A DNA stretch of 64,000 bases from Nocardioides caldifontis. GTDB lineage: Bacteria; Actinomycetota; Actinomycetes; Propionibacteriales; Nocardioidaceae. Each line of letters begins with the position of its first letter. The stretch's first letter is position 1. The notes under the pieces are model-generated. The model saw only the letters and a program-made list of their open reading frames with translations. It ran no database searches and was not told the origin of the DNA. A program made the position numbers and the translations under genes. This document shows, in pieces, positions 41,694 to 49,645 of the stretch. The stretch is taken from assembly GCF_008087345.1 (NCBI RefSeq), contig NZ_VHIB01000001.1:310001-374000 (forward strand). Reading direction: 5' to 3'.

Positions 41694-42397
41694 GTGAGGC
41701 TGTTTCACGTGAAACACCCCCGCCACCTCCTGAGGCAGCGGGGGTGTTCGCTTCTGCTCTGGATGCGGTCGCGGCGTACGCGGAGCTCCTGGCGCACGAC
41801 GGCACCGAACGCGGGTTGATCGGTCCGCGGGAAGTCCCGCGGCTGTGGGAACGCCACCTCCTCAATTGCGGTGTCGTCACCGACGTGATTCCCGAGGCCG
41901 CGACCGTGTGCGACGTCGGCAGCGGGGCCGGGCTACCGGGGCTGGTGATCGCCATCCGGCGCCCCGACCTCAAGGTCACGCTCCTGGAGCCGCTCGCTCG
42001 CCGGACCCGGTTCCTCGACGAGGTCGTCGAGAAGCTCGGCCTCGCCAACGTCGAGGTGGTGCGCGGCCGCGCTGAGCAGCTGCACGGCGAGCGGAGGTTT
42101 GACGTCGTCACGTCGCGCGCCGTCGCCCGCCTCCCGAAGCTGCTTGACTGGTCCTTGCCGCTCGTCGCTCCCGGTGGCGCGATGGTCGCGATGAAGGGTG
42201 GATCGGCGCCCGACGAGGTCGCCGAGGCACGGCCCACGCTGCGCGCGTTCCACGCCGACGAGCCAGAAATCATCACCATCGGCGGAACCCTGCTCCCTTT
42301 CCCCACCACGGTGGTCCGGGTTCGAGTGAGCGACGGGGCCCCACTAGATTCGTCGCGTCGCTCGCCCTCCCGCCGGAAAGGCCGGCGCAAGCCCTGA
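41690..42397 (+). CDS. rsmG: 16S rRNA (guanine-N7) methyltransferase RsmG
   Basis: It methylates G527 (E. coli numbering) of 16S rRNA using SAM. The 235-residue protein begins at GTG with [17 protein letters not shown], the VSRET being the translation of a perfect parS site. The SAM motif VCDVGSGAGLPGLVIAI (about 68-84) and LLNCGVVTDVIP and SRAVARLPKLLDW are family features. It lies between jag and parA. Confidence 0.95.
   Translation: MSEAVSRETPPPPPEAAGVFASALDAVAAYAELLAHDGTERGLIGPREVPRLWERHLLNCGVVTDVIPEAATVCDVGSGAGLPGLVIAIRRPDLKVTLLEPLARRTRFLDEVVEKLGLANVEVVRGRAEQLHGERRFDVVTSRAVARLPKLLDWSLPLVAPGGAMVAMKGGSAPDEVAEARPTLRAFHADEPEIITIGGTLLPFPTTVVRVRVSDGAPLDSSRRSPSRRKGRRKP
41702..41715. promoter_or_regulatory. 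parS site (perfect) at the start of rsmG
   Basis: GTTTCACGTGAAAC, the exact ParB-binding palindrome, read in the rsmG frame as VSRET (codons 5-9). Confidence 0.93.
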
Positions 42398-42418
42398 CCG
42401 CCATCTCGAGGAGCCGTC

Positions 42419-43939
42419 ATGTCGGGAACCCCGTCGGCACCGGTCGGCCGTTCGGGCGCAGGTGGTCGCCGGGCCGCGCCGCGACGGGGATGGTTGGCGG
42501 CACTCCGTGAACGGCGGCGGGCGCGGCAGGGAGTTGGGCCTGCTGTTGCTGGCTCGAGCGGTCCGGACGGCCATGGTGGCGCCATTACGCAACCGGACAG
42601 GTCGAGCAGCGACCGGCGCTCTTCCGTTTCACGTGAAACCGAGGCTCCGGCGGGCGGCACCCTGGCCGGGTCGGCGTCGGGAGAGGACGTCGAGGTTTCA
42701 CGTGAAACAGCGTCCGAGCCGCCGCAGGCCATGAGCATTGCAACCACCGAAGGCTCCGAAGCTTTCCGTGAAGCGGGCGGACCCGGTGCGGTCCCATCGC
42801 CACCCGCCAATGTGAACCACCCGCCGGTTCCACGTGAAACATCAAGCGGTCAGCGCGAGGAGACTCACTCCGCCGTTTCACGTGAAACACCCCCGTCGGT
42901 GCCGGGGGATCCGGCGGTGTCGGAGGACACTAGGGGGACGAATCGACGCAGTGATGAGCCAGCCGCGCGCCGTAACGGCAGCAACGAGGCATTGAGGAGA
43001 AGTGACGTGACCATGCCCTCGCAGGTGGAGCCCAGGGAGGAAGGTGCGCCGATGTCAGACGCGACTCCCCTGGCCACTGCGGTCGAGTACTCGCTGCGGT
43101 TGCGCCAGGAGATGGCTCGCCGCGAGCCGCTCCCCCGTCCTGAGCGCACGCGGGTCATGGTCGTCGCGAACCAGAAGGGCGGCGTCGGGAAGACGACGAC
43201 CACCGTCAACCTCGCCTCGACGCTCGCTCACCACGGACAACGCGTTCTCGTGATCGACCTCGACCCGCAGGGCAACGCGTCGACGGCCCTGGGGATCGAG
43301 CACCGCCGAGGGACGCCCTCCTCCTATGACGCACTCGTCGACGGTGTCCCCCTCGCAGAGATCGTGCAGCCCAGCCCCGAGTCACCCAACCTCCTGGTCG
43401 CGCCCGCCACCATCGACCTGGCCGGTGCCGAGATCGAGCTGGTCAGCGTGGTGGCCCGCGAGAACCGGCTGCGGAAGGCGATCCACGGCTTCGACCGGGT
43501 CTTCGCCGACGGCGAGGACCGGCTTGACTACGTGTTCGTCGACTGCCCGCCGTCTCTCGGGCTGCTCACGTTGAACGCCCTGGTTGCCGGGGACGAGCTC
43601 CTCCTGCCGATCCAGGCCGAGTACTACGCGCTGGAGGGTGTCGGCCAGCTGATGGAGACCGTCGAGCTGGTCAAGGCCAACCTGAACCCCGGTCTCGAGA
43701 TCACCACCGTCCTCCTCACCATGTATGACGCCCGGACTCGTCTTTCCGCCGGGGTCGCGGAGGAGGTCCGTCAGCACTTCGGGGACCGGGTGCTCCGCAC
43801 GGCCATCCCTCGCTCGGTCCGGGTCTCGGAGGCGCCGAGCTATGGCCAGTCGGTGATGACCTACGACCCGGCGTCACCCGGGGCCCTGAGCTATCTCGAA
43901 GCCGCACGCGAGCTGTCCAGCAGAGGAGTCCGGGTATGA
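42419..43939 (+). CDS. parA: chromosome-partitioning ATPase ParA with a long N-terminal extension
   Basis: A Walker-type ATPase that moves ParB-bound origins. The ATPase part begins [20 protein letters not shown] and includes [31 protein letters not shown] and [16 protein letters not shown]. From ATG 42419 (GAGGAG site) the product is 506 residues; the first 210 are low-complexity. The extension carries four parS sites, all in frame (VSRET or VPRET), spaced 69, 132 and 48 bp. Internal starts with good sites are GTG 43007 (GAGGAG) and ATG 43052 ([24 protein letters not shown], 295 residues). The last is the most family-like; the clean in-frame layout favours at least partial translation from upstream. 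parB overlaps the end by 4 bases. Confidence 0.93.
   Translation: MSGTPSAPVGRSGAGGRRAAPRRGWLAALRERRRARQGVGPAVAGSSGPDGHGGAITQPDRSSSDRRSSVSRETEAPAGGTLAGSASGEDVEVSRETASEPPQAMSIATTEGSEAFREAGGPGAVPSPPANVNHPPVPRETSSGQREETHSAVSRETPPSVPGDPAVSEDTRGTNRRSDEPAARRNGSNEALRRSDVTMPSQVEPREEGAPMSDATPLATAVEYSLRLRQEMARREPLPRPERTRVMVVANQKGGVGKTTTTVNLASTLAHHGQRVLVIDLDPQGNASTALGIEHRRGTPSSYDALVDGVPLAEIVQPSPESPNLLVAPATIDLAGAEIELVSVVARENRLRKAIHGFDRVFADGEDRLDYVFVDCPPSLGLLTLNALVAGDELLLPIQAEYYALEGVGQLMETVELVKANLNPGLEITTVLLTMYDARTRLSAGVAEEVRQHFGDRVLRTAIPRSVRVSEAPSYGQSVMTYDPASPGALSYLEAARELSSRGVRV
42626..42639. promoter_or_regulatory. parS site (perfect), parA extension, copy 1
   Basis: GTTTCACGTGAAAC, read in the parA frame as VSRET. 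First of four sites within 263 bp. Confidence 0.93.
42695..42708. promoter_or_regulatory. parS site (perfect), parA extension, copy 2
   Basis: GTTTCACGTGAAAC, read as VSRET, 69 bp after copy 1. Confidence 0.93.
42827..42840. promoter_or_regulatory. parS site (one mismatch), parA extension, copy 3
   Basis: GTTCCACGTGAAAC, read as VPRET, 132 bp after copy 2. Confidence 0.85.
42875..42888. promoter_or_regulatory. parS site (perfect), parA extension, copy 4
   Basis: GTTTCACGTGAAAC, read as VSRET, 48 bp after copy 3. Confidence 0.93.
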
Positions 43940-45042
43940 ACGACAGAGTTCCTCCGCGCCGTGGCCTCGGCCGTGGCCTGGGATCGCTGATCCCCACCAG
44001 CCCCGCTCCGACCGAGGAGCCGAGCGACCGCGCTGGCGTGGCCGTGCTCCCCGGGAGCCGGCCTGACAGCGAGTCGGGCTCCCCGGCTCCCCGTGACGCC
44101 GACTGGATCGGACGGGTCGGAGCCGTCGGCGGCGGCGACCACCGCTCCGACGCGACCGGGGCTGACGGTGGCGCCGCGAGCGGCGAGGGCGAAACCGCAG
44201 GTCAGCGCCTTGCGCCTGTCGACGGCGCCTGGTTCGCCGAGCTCCCGGTCGGCTCGATCACGCCGAACCCCCGCCAGCCTCGCCAGGTCTTCGACGAGGA
44301 GGCGATGGCCGAGCTGGTGCACTCGATCCGCGAGGTCGGGCTCCTGCAGCCGGTTGTCGTCCGGCGGCTCGGGGAGGACCGCTACGAGCTGGTCATGGGT
44401 GAGCGTCGGTGGCGAGCGACCCAGGAGGCCGGGCTCACCGTCATCCCCGCGATCGTGCGGGACACCGGCGACGACGCCCTGCTCCGCGACGCGTTGCTGG
44501 AGAACCTGCACCGCGCGCAGCTGAACCCGCTCGAGGAGGCCGCTGCCTACCAGCAGCTCCTGGACGACTTCGGCTGCACCCACGAGGAGCTCGCTGCCCG
44601 GATCGGGCGAAGCCGTCCTCAGATCACGAACACCCTGCGGCTCCTCCGCCTGTCCCCACCCGTCCAGCGCCGCGTCGCGGCCGGCGTGCTCTCCGCGGGC
44701 CACGCCCGGACGCTCCTCGGCGTCGATGACGAGGCCGCCCAGGACCGGCTCGCCTCGCGCGTCATCGCGGAGGGGATCTCCGTGCGTGGGCTCGAGGAGC
44801 TCGTCGCCGTCGGGGACCTCGGGAGCGACGAGAAGCCGAAGGTGAAGCGGATGCGGCCCAGCTCGCCCGCTCTCGACGACCTCGCAGCGCGGTTGTCCGA
44901 CCTCTACGAGACCCGCGTCAAGGTGGACCTCGGCCGCTCCAAGGGCCGGATCACCATCGAGTTCGCCTCGCTGCCCGACCTTGAGCGGATCGTCGGCCAG
45001 ATGGATCCGACGTACGAGCGACGCCACACCGACGAGCAGTAG
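43936..45042 (+). CDS. parB: chromosome-partitioning protein ParB
   Basis: A CTPase clamp that loads at parS and spreads, 368 residues. The N-terminal [13 protein letters not shown] box contacts ParA. After a low-complexity linker (about 25-95) the ParB/Spo0J nucleotide domain has [14 protein letters not shown] and the [12 protein letters not shown] motif (CTP binding). The helix-turn-helix is [20 protein letters not shown], and the C-terminal dimer domain follows. The ATG overlaps parA. Seven parS-like sites in the window are its expected targets. Confidence 0.96.
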   Translation: MNDRVPPRRGLGRGLGSLIPTSPAPTEEPSDRAGVAVLPGSRPDSESGSPAPRDADWIGRVGAVGGGDHRSDATGADGGAASGEGETAGQRLAPVDGAWFAELPVGSITPNPRQPRQVFDEEAMAELVHSIREVGLLQPVVVRRLGEDRYELVMGERRWRATQEAGLTVIPAIVRDTGDDALLRDALLENLHRAQLNPLEEAAAYQQLLDDFGCTHEELAARIGRSRPQITNTLRLLRLSPPVQRRVAAGVLSAGHARTLLGVDDEAAQDRLASRVIAEGISVRGLEELVAVGDLGSDEKPKVKRMRPSSPALDDLAARLSDLYETRVKVDLGRSKGRITIEFASLPDLERIVGQMDPTYERRHTDEQ

Positions 45043-45443
45043 GCCACGCGAGACCCGGCTCCCGACCGAGCCGACCGAGCGCGGACGCCGGTACGGCCCG
45101 GCACCCCGAACGAAGCGCGAGGGTCAACGCACGCGCCAGCCACTCTCCGTCACCCCGCGAGAGGCGGCGCAACACTGCCTGCCTGACGTTTTGTCGACAA
45201 AACGGCTTAGCGACTCATTAACTCATTGCTTTGTCTTGGAAGCGTTAGAGCGGTTTGTCGACGAGCCGCTTTGGCGGCAAGCCGAGCAAACGACTCACCG
45301 ACAAGCCCACACATCGCCTCATCGACGAAGAGCCCGACGCGGACGTGACCGGCACGACCCGTGACGCGACGGCCGGCCGGCCGTTGATCCAGAGACGGCA
45401 GCAACTCGTCCGCTGCTGGGTATGAACCGCTCGCGACCGCGCC
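45043..45443. other. 401-bp AT-richer intergenic region with a 16-bp palindrome
   Basis: The gap after parB holds no supported gene. The segment 45185-45335 is clearly less GC-rich than its surroundings. It contains the perfect palindrome GTTTTGTCGACAAAAC (45188-45203) and a related GTTTGTCGAC at 45253-45262. A hairpin GCCGC-TTTG-GCGGC sits at about 45266-45279 within GTTTG...CAAAC arms. The hairpin could end the parAB transcript; the palindrome looks like an operator. No protein can be named. Confidence 0.6.
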
Positions 45444-46880
45444 GTGCACCGCGTCCGCCGGGCGGTGCCGGGCGTGCGGCTGGTGAGGAGGTGGGGTCGA
45501 GTGGCGCTCCTGGCCGCCTGGGCAGCTGCCTTCGTCGTCGACGCTGCGATCACCACCGACGCTGCCATCGCCGCCGGCCCCGCGCTCACGACGGCGTCGT
45601 TCCTGGACGACGAGTGGGTCGCGTTCTGGGCGATCCCGGTCTTCACCGCGGTCGTCGGCTGGCTGATCAACTGGACCGGGCTGATCATGCTGTTCAACCC
45701 GGTGCGGCTGCACGGCGTCCGGGTGCCCGGGCTCGCCGAGCTCGCCCGGTTGCTGCCGCACAAGCTGCAGGAGGTTCCCGGGCTGCTCCACGGCCGGATC
45801 GGGTGGCAGGGGATCGTCCCGGCCCGCGCCGCGAAGATGGGCAGCATCGCCGTGGACAAGGCGATCGCGAAGATCGGCACGCCGCGCGAGTTCTACGAGC
45901 AGCTCGACCCGCCCGCGATCGCCGAGCACATCGTCGCGATCATGGCGCCGCAGGTGCCGGAGATCGTCGACAGCGCGATGCAGCGGCAGCAGCCGGCGCT
46001 GTGGTCGAACCTCCCGCCGCGGCTGAAGGACGCGGTGTACCAGCGGGTGACCCACCAGCTCCCGCGGATCGTCGGCGACGTCACCGAGGAGATCGGCGAG
46101 CACATCGACCAGCTGCTCGACCCGAAGATCATGGTGATCGAGCACTTCCGGAAGAACCCGGCGCTGGTGAACCGGATCTTCTACGAGGTCGGACGGCGCG
46201 AGCTGAAGCTGATGGTCAACTTCGGCTTCGTCTTCGGCTTCCTGCTCGGCATCCCGGTCGCCGTGGTGGACCGCTCCTTCCACCTGTGGTGGCTCCTGCC
46301 CTTCCTCGGCGTGATCGTCGGTTGGACGACGAACCTGCTGGGGATGTCGCTGATCTTCGACCCGGTCGAGGAGAAGCGTGTCCTGGGGTTCAAGCTCCAG
46401 GGGCTCTTCCTCCGTCGGCAGCGCGAGGTCGCCGAGGTCTACGCCCAGATCATCGCCGACGACGTGATCACGCTGGAGAACATCGGCGACTTCCTGCTCA
46501 ACGGGCCGCGCGGCGACCGGACCCAGCAGCTGCTCGAGCAGGCGATGGGGCCGGCGATCGACCGGGCGGCGGGTCCGGCGAGGGCGGCGCTCCGCGCGGC
46601 GGTCGGCGGTCGGGAGTTCGACGCGATCCGCGAGCAGGTCGCCCACGACTCCGCGGCGTACACGATCACGCCGTTCCGCGACCCGGGGTTCTCCCGTCGC
46701 CAGAGCGAGAAGATCCGTCGGCTCTTCGCGCAGCGGACCCGGGAGCTGCCCCCGCGCGACTTCGTCGAGATGCTCCGCGCGGCGATCAAGGAGGACGAGT
46801 GGATGTTGTACGCCCACGGTGCCGTCATGGGGTTCGCCGGCGGCGTGGCCCACGTGCTGGTCTTCGGGACGGGAGGCTGA
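45444..46880 (+). CDS. DUF445 family membrane protein
   Basis: A 478-residue protein. A hydrophobic start region and the segment WAIPVFTAVVGWLINWTGLI (about 62-81), then a long helical domain, then a second paired helix region with FVFGFLLGIPVAVVDRSFHL and LLPFLGVIVGWTTNLLGMSL. The repeated GW(L/T)xNxxG motifs and the FDPVEEKRVLGFKLQGLFLR box are the DUF445 signature. ATG start shortly after GTG alternatives. The function of the family is unknown. It is followed 3 bases later by the DUF4393 gene. Confidence 0.88.
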   Translation: MHRVRRAVPGVRLVRRWGRVALLAAWAAAFVVDAAITTDAAIAAGPALTTASFLDDEWVAFWAIPVFTAVVGWLINWTGLIMLFNPVRLHGVRVPGLAELARLLPHKLQEVPGLLHGRIGWQGIVPARAAKMGSIAVDKAIAKIGTPREFYEQLDPPAIAEHIVAIMAPQVPEIVDSAMQRQQPALWSNLPPRLKDAVYQRVTHQLPRIVGDVTEEIGEHIDQLLDPKIMVIEHFRKNPALVNRIFYEVGRRELKLMVNFGFVFGFLLGIPVAVVDRSFHLWWLLPFLGVIVGWTTNLLGMSLIFDPVEEKRVLGFKLQGLFLRRQREVAEVYAQIIADDVITLENIGDFLLNGPRGDRTQQLLEQAMGPAIDRAAGPARAALRAAVGGREFDAIREQVAHDSAAYTITPFRDPGFSRRQSEKIRRLFAQRTRELPPRDFVEMLRAAIKEDEWMLYAHGAVMGFAGGVAHVLVFGTGG

Positions 46881-46883
46881 CCC

Positions 46884-47816
46884 ATGTCCGTCGAGCGCCA
46901 CACCCCGGGTGACCGCCACGAGGGGCGGTTCGACACGCCACGAGGGGCGGCTCGACACGGCCAGGACCCGGGGCTGACGTCGGCCGACCTGCCCGGGCTG
47001 GCCAGGGTCGCCGCCGTCTCGTCGGTCCGGATCGGGCTCTGGGCCACCGTCACCGGGCTCAACGCCGGTCGGCGCACCGTCGACGCCGTCCTCCACCCCG
47101 AGCACGCCGCCGAGCTCGCCGAGGACCTCCGGGTCGCCGCGGCGGCGGTCACCCGGGCGCTGGTGGGGGAGGAGGTCGAGCACAAGGTACGCGCGGCCGC
47201 GGCCACGAACCCCGTGGTGCGGGTCGTCGCCGACGCCGTCGAGACCGTCACCCCGCACCCCGTCGAGGACGAGCAGCCCGCGGTCGACCCGCTCCACCAG
47301 GCCGGCCAGGAGCTGCTGCGCAAGTCCCGCGACGTCTGGTCGGACGACCGCGGCCACCCGGCATACGCCCGGATCATCCACGAGCTCGCCCCCGACGAGG
47401 CGCGCATCCTGCTCCTGCTGCTCCGCCGCGGTCCGCAGCCCGCGGTCGACGTCCGCACCGGCGGGCTCGTCGGCACCGTCTCGTCGAGCCTGGTCAAGGC
47501 GAACCTCACGATGATCGGTGCGCTCGCCGGGTGCCGCCACGTCGACCGGGTGCCGTCCTACCTGCACAACCTCGAGCGGCTCGGGCTGATCTGGTTCTCC
47601 CGGGAGACGCTGCGCGACCCGGAGGAGTACCAGGTGCTCGAGGCGCAGCCCGAGGTCCTCGCCGCGCGGGCGACGGTCCGCCGCTCGAAGGTCGTCCGGC
47701 GCAGCATCCACCTCACGCCGTTCGGCGAGGACTTCTGCCGCGACGGGCTCGGGCTCCACCTCACCGACGCCGACCGCGAGGAGCTACCGCCGCACAGCCG
47801 GCCGGGGGAGGGCTGA
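46884..47816 (+). CDS. DUF4393 (Abi-alpha-like) protein
   Basis: A 310-residue protein with good ribosome-binding site GGGAGG before ATG 46884. Residues 45-130 are helical. Residues 150-290 resemble DUF4393 (HPAYARIIHELAPDEARILL, then YLHNLERLGLIWFS and ITPFG-like LTPFGEDFCRDGL). This family includes a few phage-abortive-infection proteins, though most members have no tested role. Residues 9-25 are the translation of two tandem 22-bp repeats. It lies directly after the DUF445 gene, suggesting a joint membrane function. Confidence 0.7.
   Translation: MSVERHTPGDRHEGRFDTPRGAARHGQDPGLTSADLPGLARVAAVSSVRIGLWATVTGLNAGRRTVDAVLHPEHAAELAEDLRVAAAAVTRALVGEEVEHKVRAAAATNPVVRVVADAVETVTPHPVEDEQPAVDPLHQAGQELLRKSRDVWSDDRGHPAYARIIHELAPDEARILLLLLRRGPQPAVDVRTGGLVGTVSSSLVKANLTMIGALAGCRHVDRVPSYLHNLERLGLIWFSRETLRDPEEYQVLEAQPEVLAARATVRRSKVVRRSIHLTPFGEDFCRDGLGLHLTDADREELPPHSRPGEG
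46915..46958 (+). repeat. two tandem 22-bp repeats inside the DUF4393 gene
   Basis: CGCCACGAGGGGCGGTTCGA CA and CGCCACGAGGGGCGGCTCGA CA follow each other without a gap. The core is the same as in the 33-bp repeats at 18331-18668 (GCCACGAAGGGCGGCTCAAC). They are translated, giving RHEGRFDTPRGAARH. Confidence 0.8.
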
Positions 47817-47839
47817 CGCCCTCAGCCGCCTCAGCCGGC

Positions 47840-48604
47840 TCAGCGCTTGGCGCGCTGCTGCCGCCGCTTCTCCGCCCGCCGCCGCTGCTCCTCCTGGTCG
47901 AGCTGCTTCGCCTCCTCGGGCGTCGGGGCCGACCCGCCGTACGACGCCGGCAGCCACCAGGACCCCGGTGGCTGCTCGTGCTCGGGGTAGGACCGGATCG
48001 CCTCGTCGAGCATCGTGCTCATCCGCTCCCGCAGCTCGGCGGTCTTCTGCACCGCCTTGCCGTGCGGGTCCATCGGCTCGCCCATGGTGATCGAGATCGT
48101 CTTGTGCCGGCCGAAGTCCCGCGGGTGGTCCTTCGTCATCAGCCGCTGGGTGCCCCAGAGGATCACCGGGATCAGCGGCACGTCGGCCTCGGCGGCCATC
48201 CGCACCGCGCCGGTCTTCAGCTCCTTGATCAGGAAGCTCCGGGAGATCGTCGCCTCGGGGAAGACCCCGACGATCTCGCCGTCGCGGAGGTACCGGACGG
48301 CGTCGTCGTACGACTGCTGGCCCTCGGCACGGTCGACGCTGATGTGGTGCATGCTCCGCATCAGCGGCCCGGCGACCGGGTGGTCGAACACCTCGCGCTT
48401 CGCCATGAACCGCGTGAACCGCTTGGAGGCGCGGGCGCCGTATCCGGCGAGGATGAAGTCGACGTACGACACGTGGTTGATGCAGAGGACGGCGCCGCCG
48501 GTGCGCGGCACGTGGTGGGCGCCCTCGATCCGGAACCGGAAGTCCATCGCCTTGAACCATGCATGGCCGACGCCGACGATCGCCCGGTAGGGAAGGTCCA
48601 GCAC
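47840..48604 (-). CDS. 1-acyl-glycerol-3-phosphate acyltransferase family protein (PlsC type)
   Basis: A 254-residue acyltransferase from GTG 48604 (GAGGAG site). The PlsC catalytic motif is CINHVSYVDFILAG (HX4D, about 43-48), with FMAKREVFDHPVAGPLMRS and the GVFPEATISRS (FPEGT-like) block. It probably acylates lysophosphatidate or a related glycerol lipid at the membrane. The C-terminal tail is charged (RRRAEKRRQQRAKR). Its specific acceptor is unknown. Confidence 0.9.
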   Translation of the reverse strand: MLDLPYRAIVGVGHAWFKAMDFRFRIEGAHHVPRTGGAVLCINHVSYVDFILAGYGARASKRFTRFMAKREVFDHPVAGPLMRSMHHISVDRAEGQQSYDDAVRYLRDGEIVGVFPEATISRSFLIKELKTGAVRMAAEADVPLIPVILWGTQRLMTKDHPRDFGRHKTISITMGEPMDPHGKAVQKTAELRERMSTMLDEAIRSYPEHEQPPGSWWLPASYGGSAPTPEEAKQLDQEEQRRRAEKRRQQRAKR

Positions 48605-48672
48605 ACGAGCTCCTCGGAGGTCACCGGCCGCTCCGACCGGGTGGGCCCAGGGTAGTCAGGGGAGCACAAGCG

Positions 48673-49614
48673 TCACCGTGCGGTGGCACCCCCGACCAGC
48701 TCGGCCACCAGCTCGCCGAGATCGAGCCCGGCGGCCTGTACCGACAGCGGGACCGTCGAGGTCTCGGTCAGCCCCGGCGCCACGTTGACCTCGAGGAACC
48801 ACACCTGGCCGTCGTCGTCGACGATCAAGTCGCTCCGCGAGAGGTCCCGCAGCCCCAGCGCGGTGTGGGCGGCCACCGCCACCCGCGCGCACTCCTCGGC
48901 GACCGCGTCGTCGAGCTTCGCCGGGACCTGGAACTCGGTGGAGCCGGCGGTGTAGCGGGCGGTGTAGTCGTAGACCCCGCCGTCGGGGGTGATCGAGACG
49001 ACCGGCAGCGCCCGGGGCCCCGAGCCGTCGTCGACGACCGGGACGGCCACCTCGGTGCCGGCCACGAACTGCTCGACGAGCGCGGTGTCGCCGTACGCGA
49101 ACGCCCCCACCATCGCGCTCGGCAGGTCGGCGGCGGTGCGCACCAGCGCCGCGCCCAGCGCCGACCCGCCGCGCGCCGGCTTCACGAAGAGCGGCAGCCC
49201 GAGGGAGTCGACGAGCCGCTCCATCACGGCGGTGGCGCCGAGCTCGCGGAACGTCTCCGCGGGCAGCGTGAACCCGGCGGGGGTGCGGATCCCTGCGCGG
49301 CCGACCACGGTCTTCGCCACCGGCTTGTCGAAGGCGACCCGGCAGGCGTCGGGGCGGGCGCCCACGTAGGGGACCCCGACCAGCTCGAGCACCGACCGGA
49401 TCGCGCCGTCCTCGCCGGACTCGCCGTGGAGCAGCGGGACGACGCAGGCGGGGCGGTCCGACGCCAGCCGGTCGAGGAGGGTGGCGTCGACGTCGCGTAC
49501 CTCGACCTCCAGCCCGGCGTCGCGGAGCGCCTCGGCGACCCGACGCCCCGAGCGCAGCGACACGTCTCGCTCGTGGGAGAGCCCACCGGCGAGCACGAGG
49601 ACGGGTCCGGTCAC
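48673..49614 (-). CDS. D-alanine--D-alanine ligase-like ATP-grasp enzyme
   Basis: A 313-residue ATP-grasp protein from GTG 49614. It carries the Ddl-type motifs LAGGLSHERDVSLRSG, LHGESGEDGAIRSVLELVGV, the lysine/gly loop LFVKPARGGSALGAALV and the metal-binding end LEVNVAPGLTETSTVPLSVQ. Canonical Ddl has EVNTLPGFT at the last site. The shorter length and divergent end make it a Ddl family member whose substrate (D-Ala-D-Ala or another dipeptide) cannot be settled. It follows the aminotransferase by 31 bases. Confidence 0.85.
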   Translation of the reverse strand: MTGPVLVLAGGLSHERDVSLRSGRRVAEALRDAGLEVEVRDVDATLLDRLASDRPACVVPLLHGESGEDGAIRSVLELVGVPYVGARPDACRVAFDKPVAKTVVGRAGIRTPAGFTLPAETFRELGATAVMERLVDSLGLPLFVKPARGGSALGAALVRTAADLPSAMVGAFAYGDTALVEQFVAGTEVAVPVVDDGSGPRALPVVSITPDGGVYDYTARYTAGSTEFQVPAKLDDAVAEECARVAVAAHTALGLRDLSRSDLIVDDDGQVWFLEVNVAPGLTETSTVPLSVQAAGLDLGELVAELVGGATAR

Positions 49615-49645
49615 GGTGAGACCTCCACGGGGTCGGGGAGCGCGA

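Noticed and set aside
45207-47759. An 850-codon minus-strand frame opposite the DUF445 and DUF4393 genes
   Set aside because: It is antisense to two genes with clear family motifs and ribosome-binding sites.
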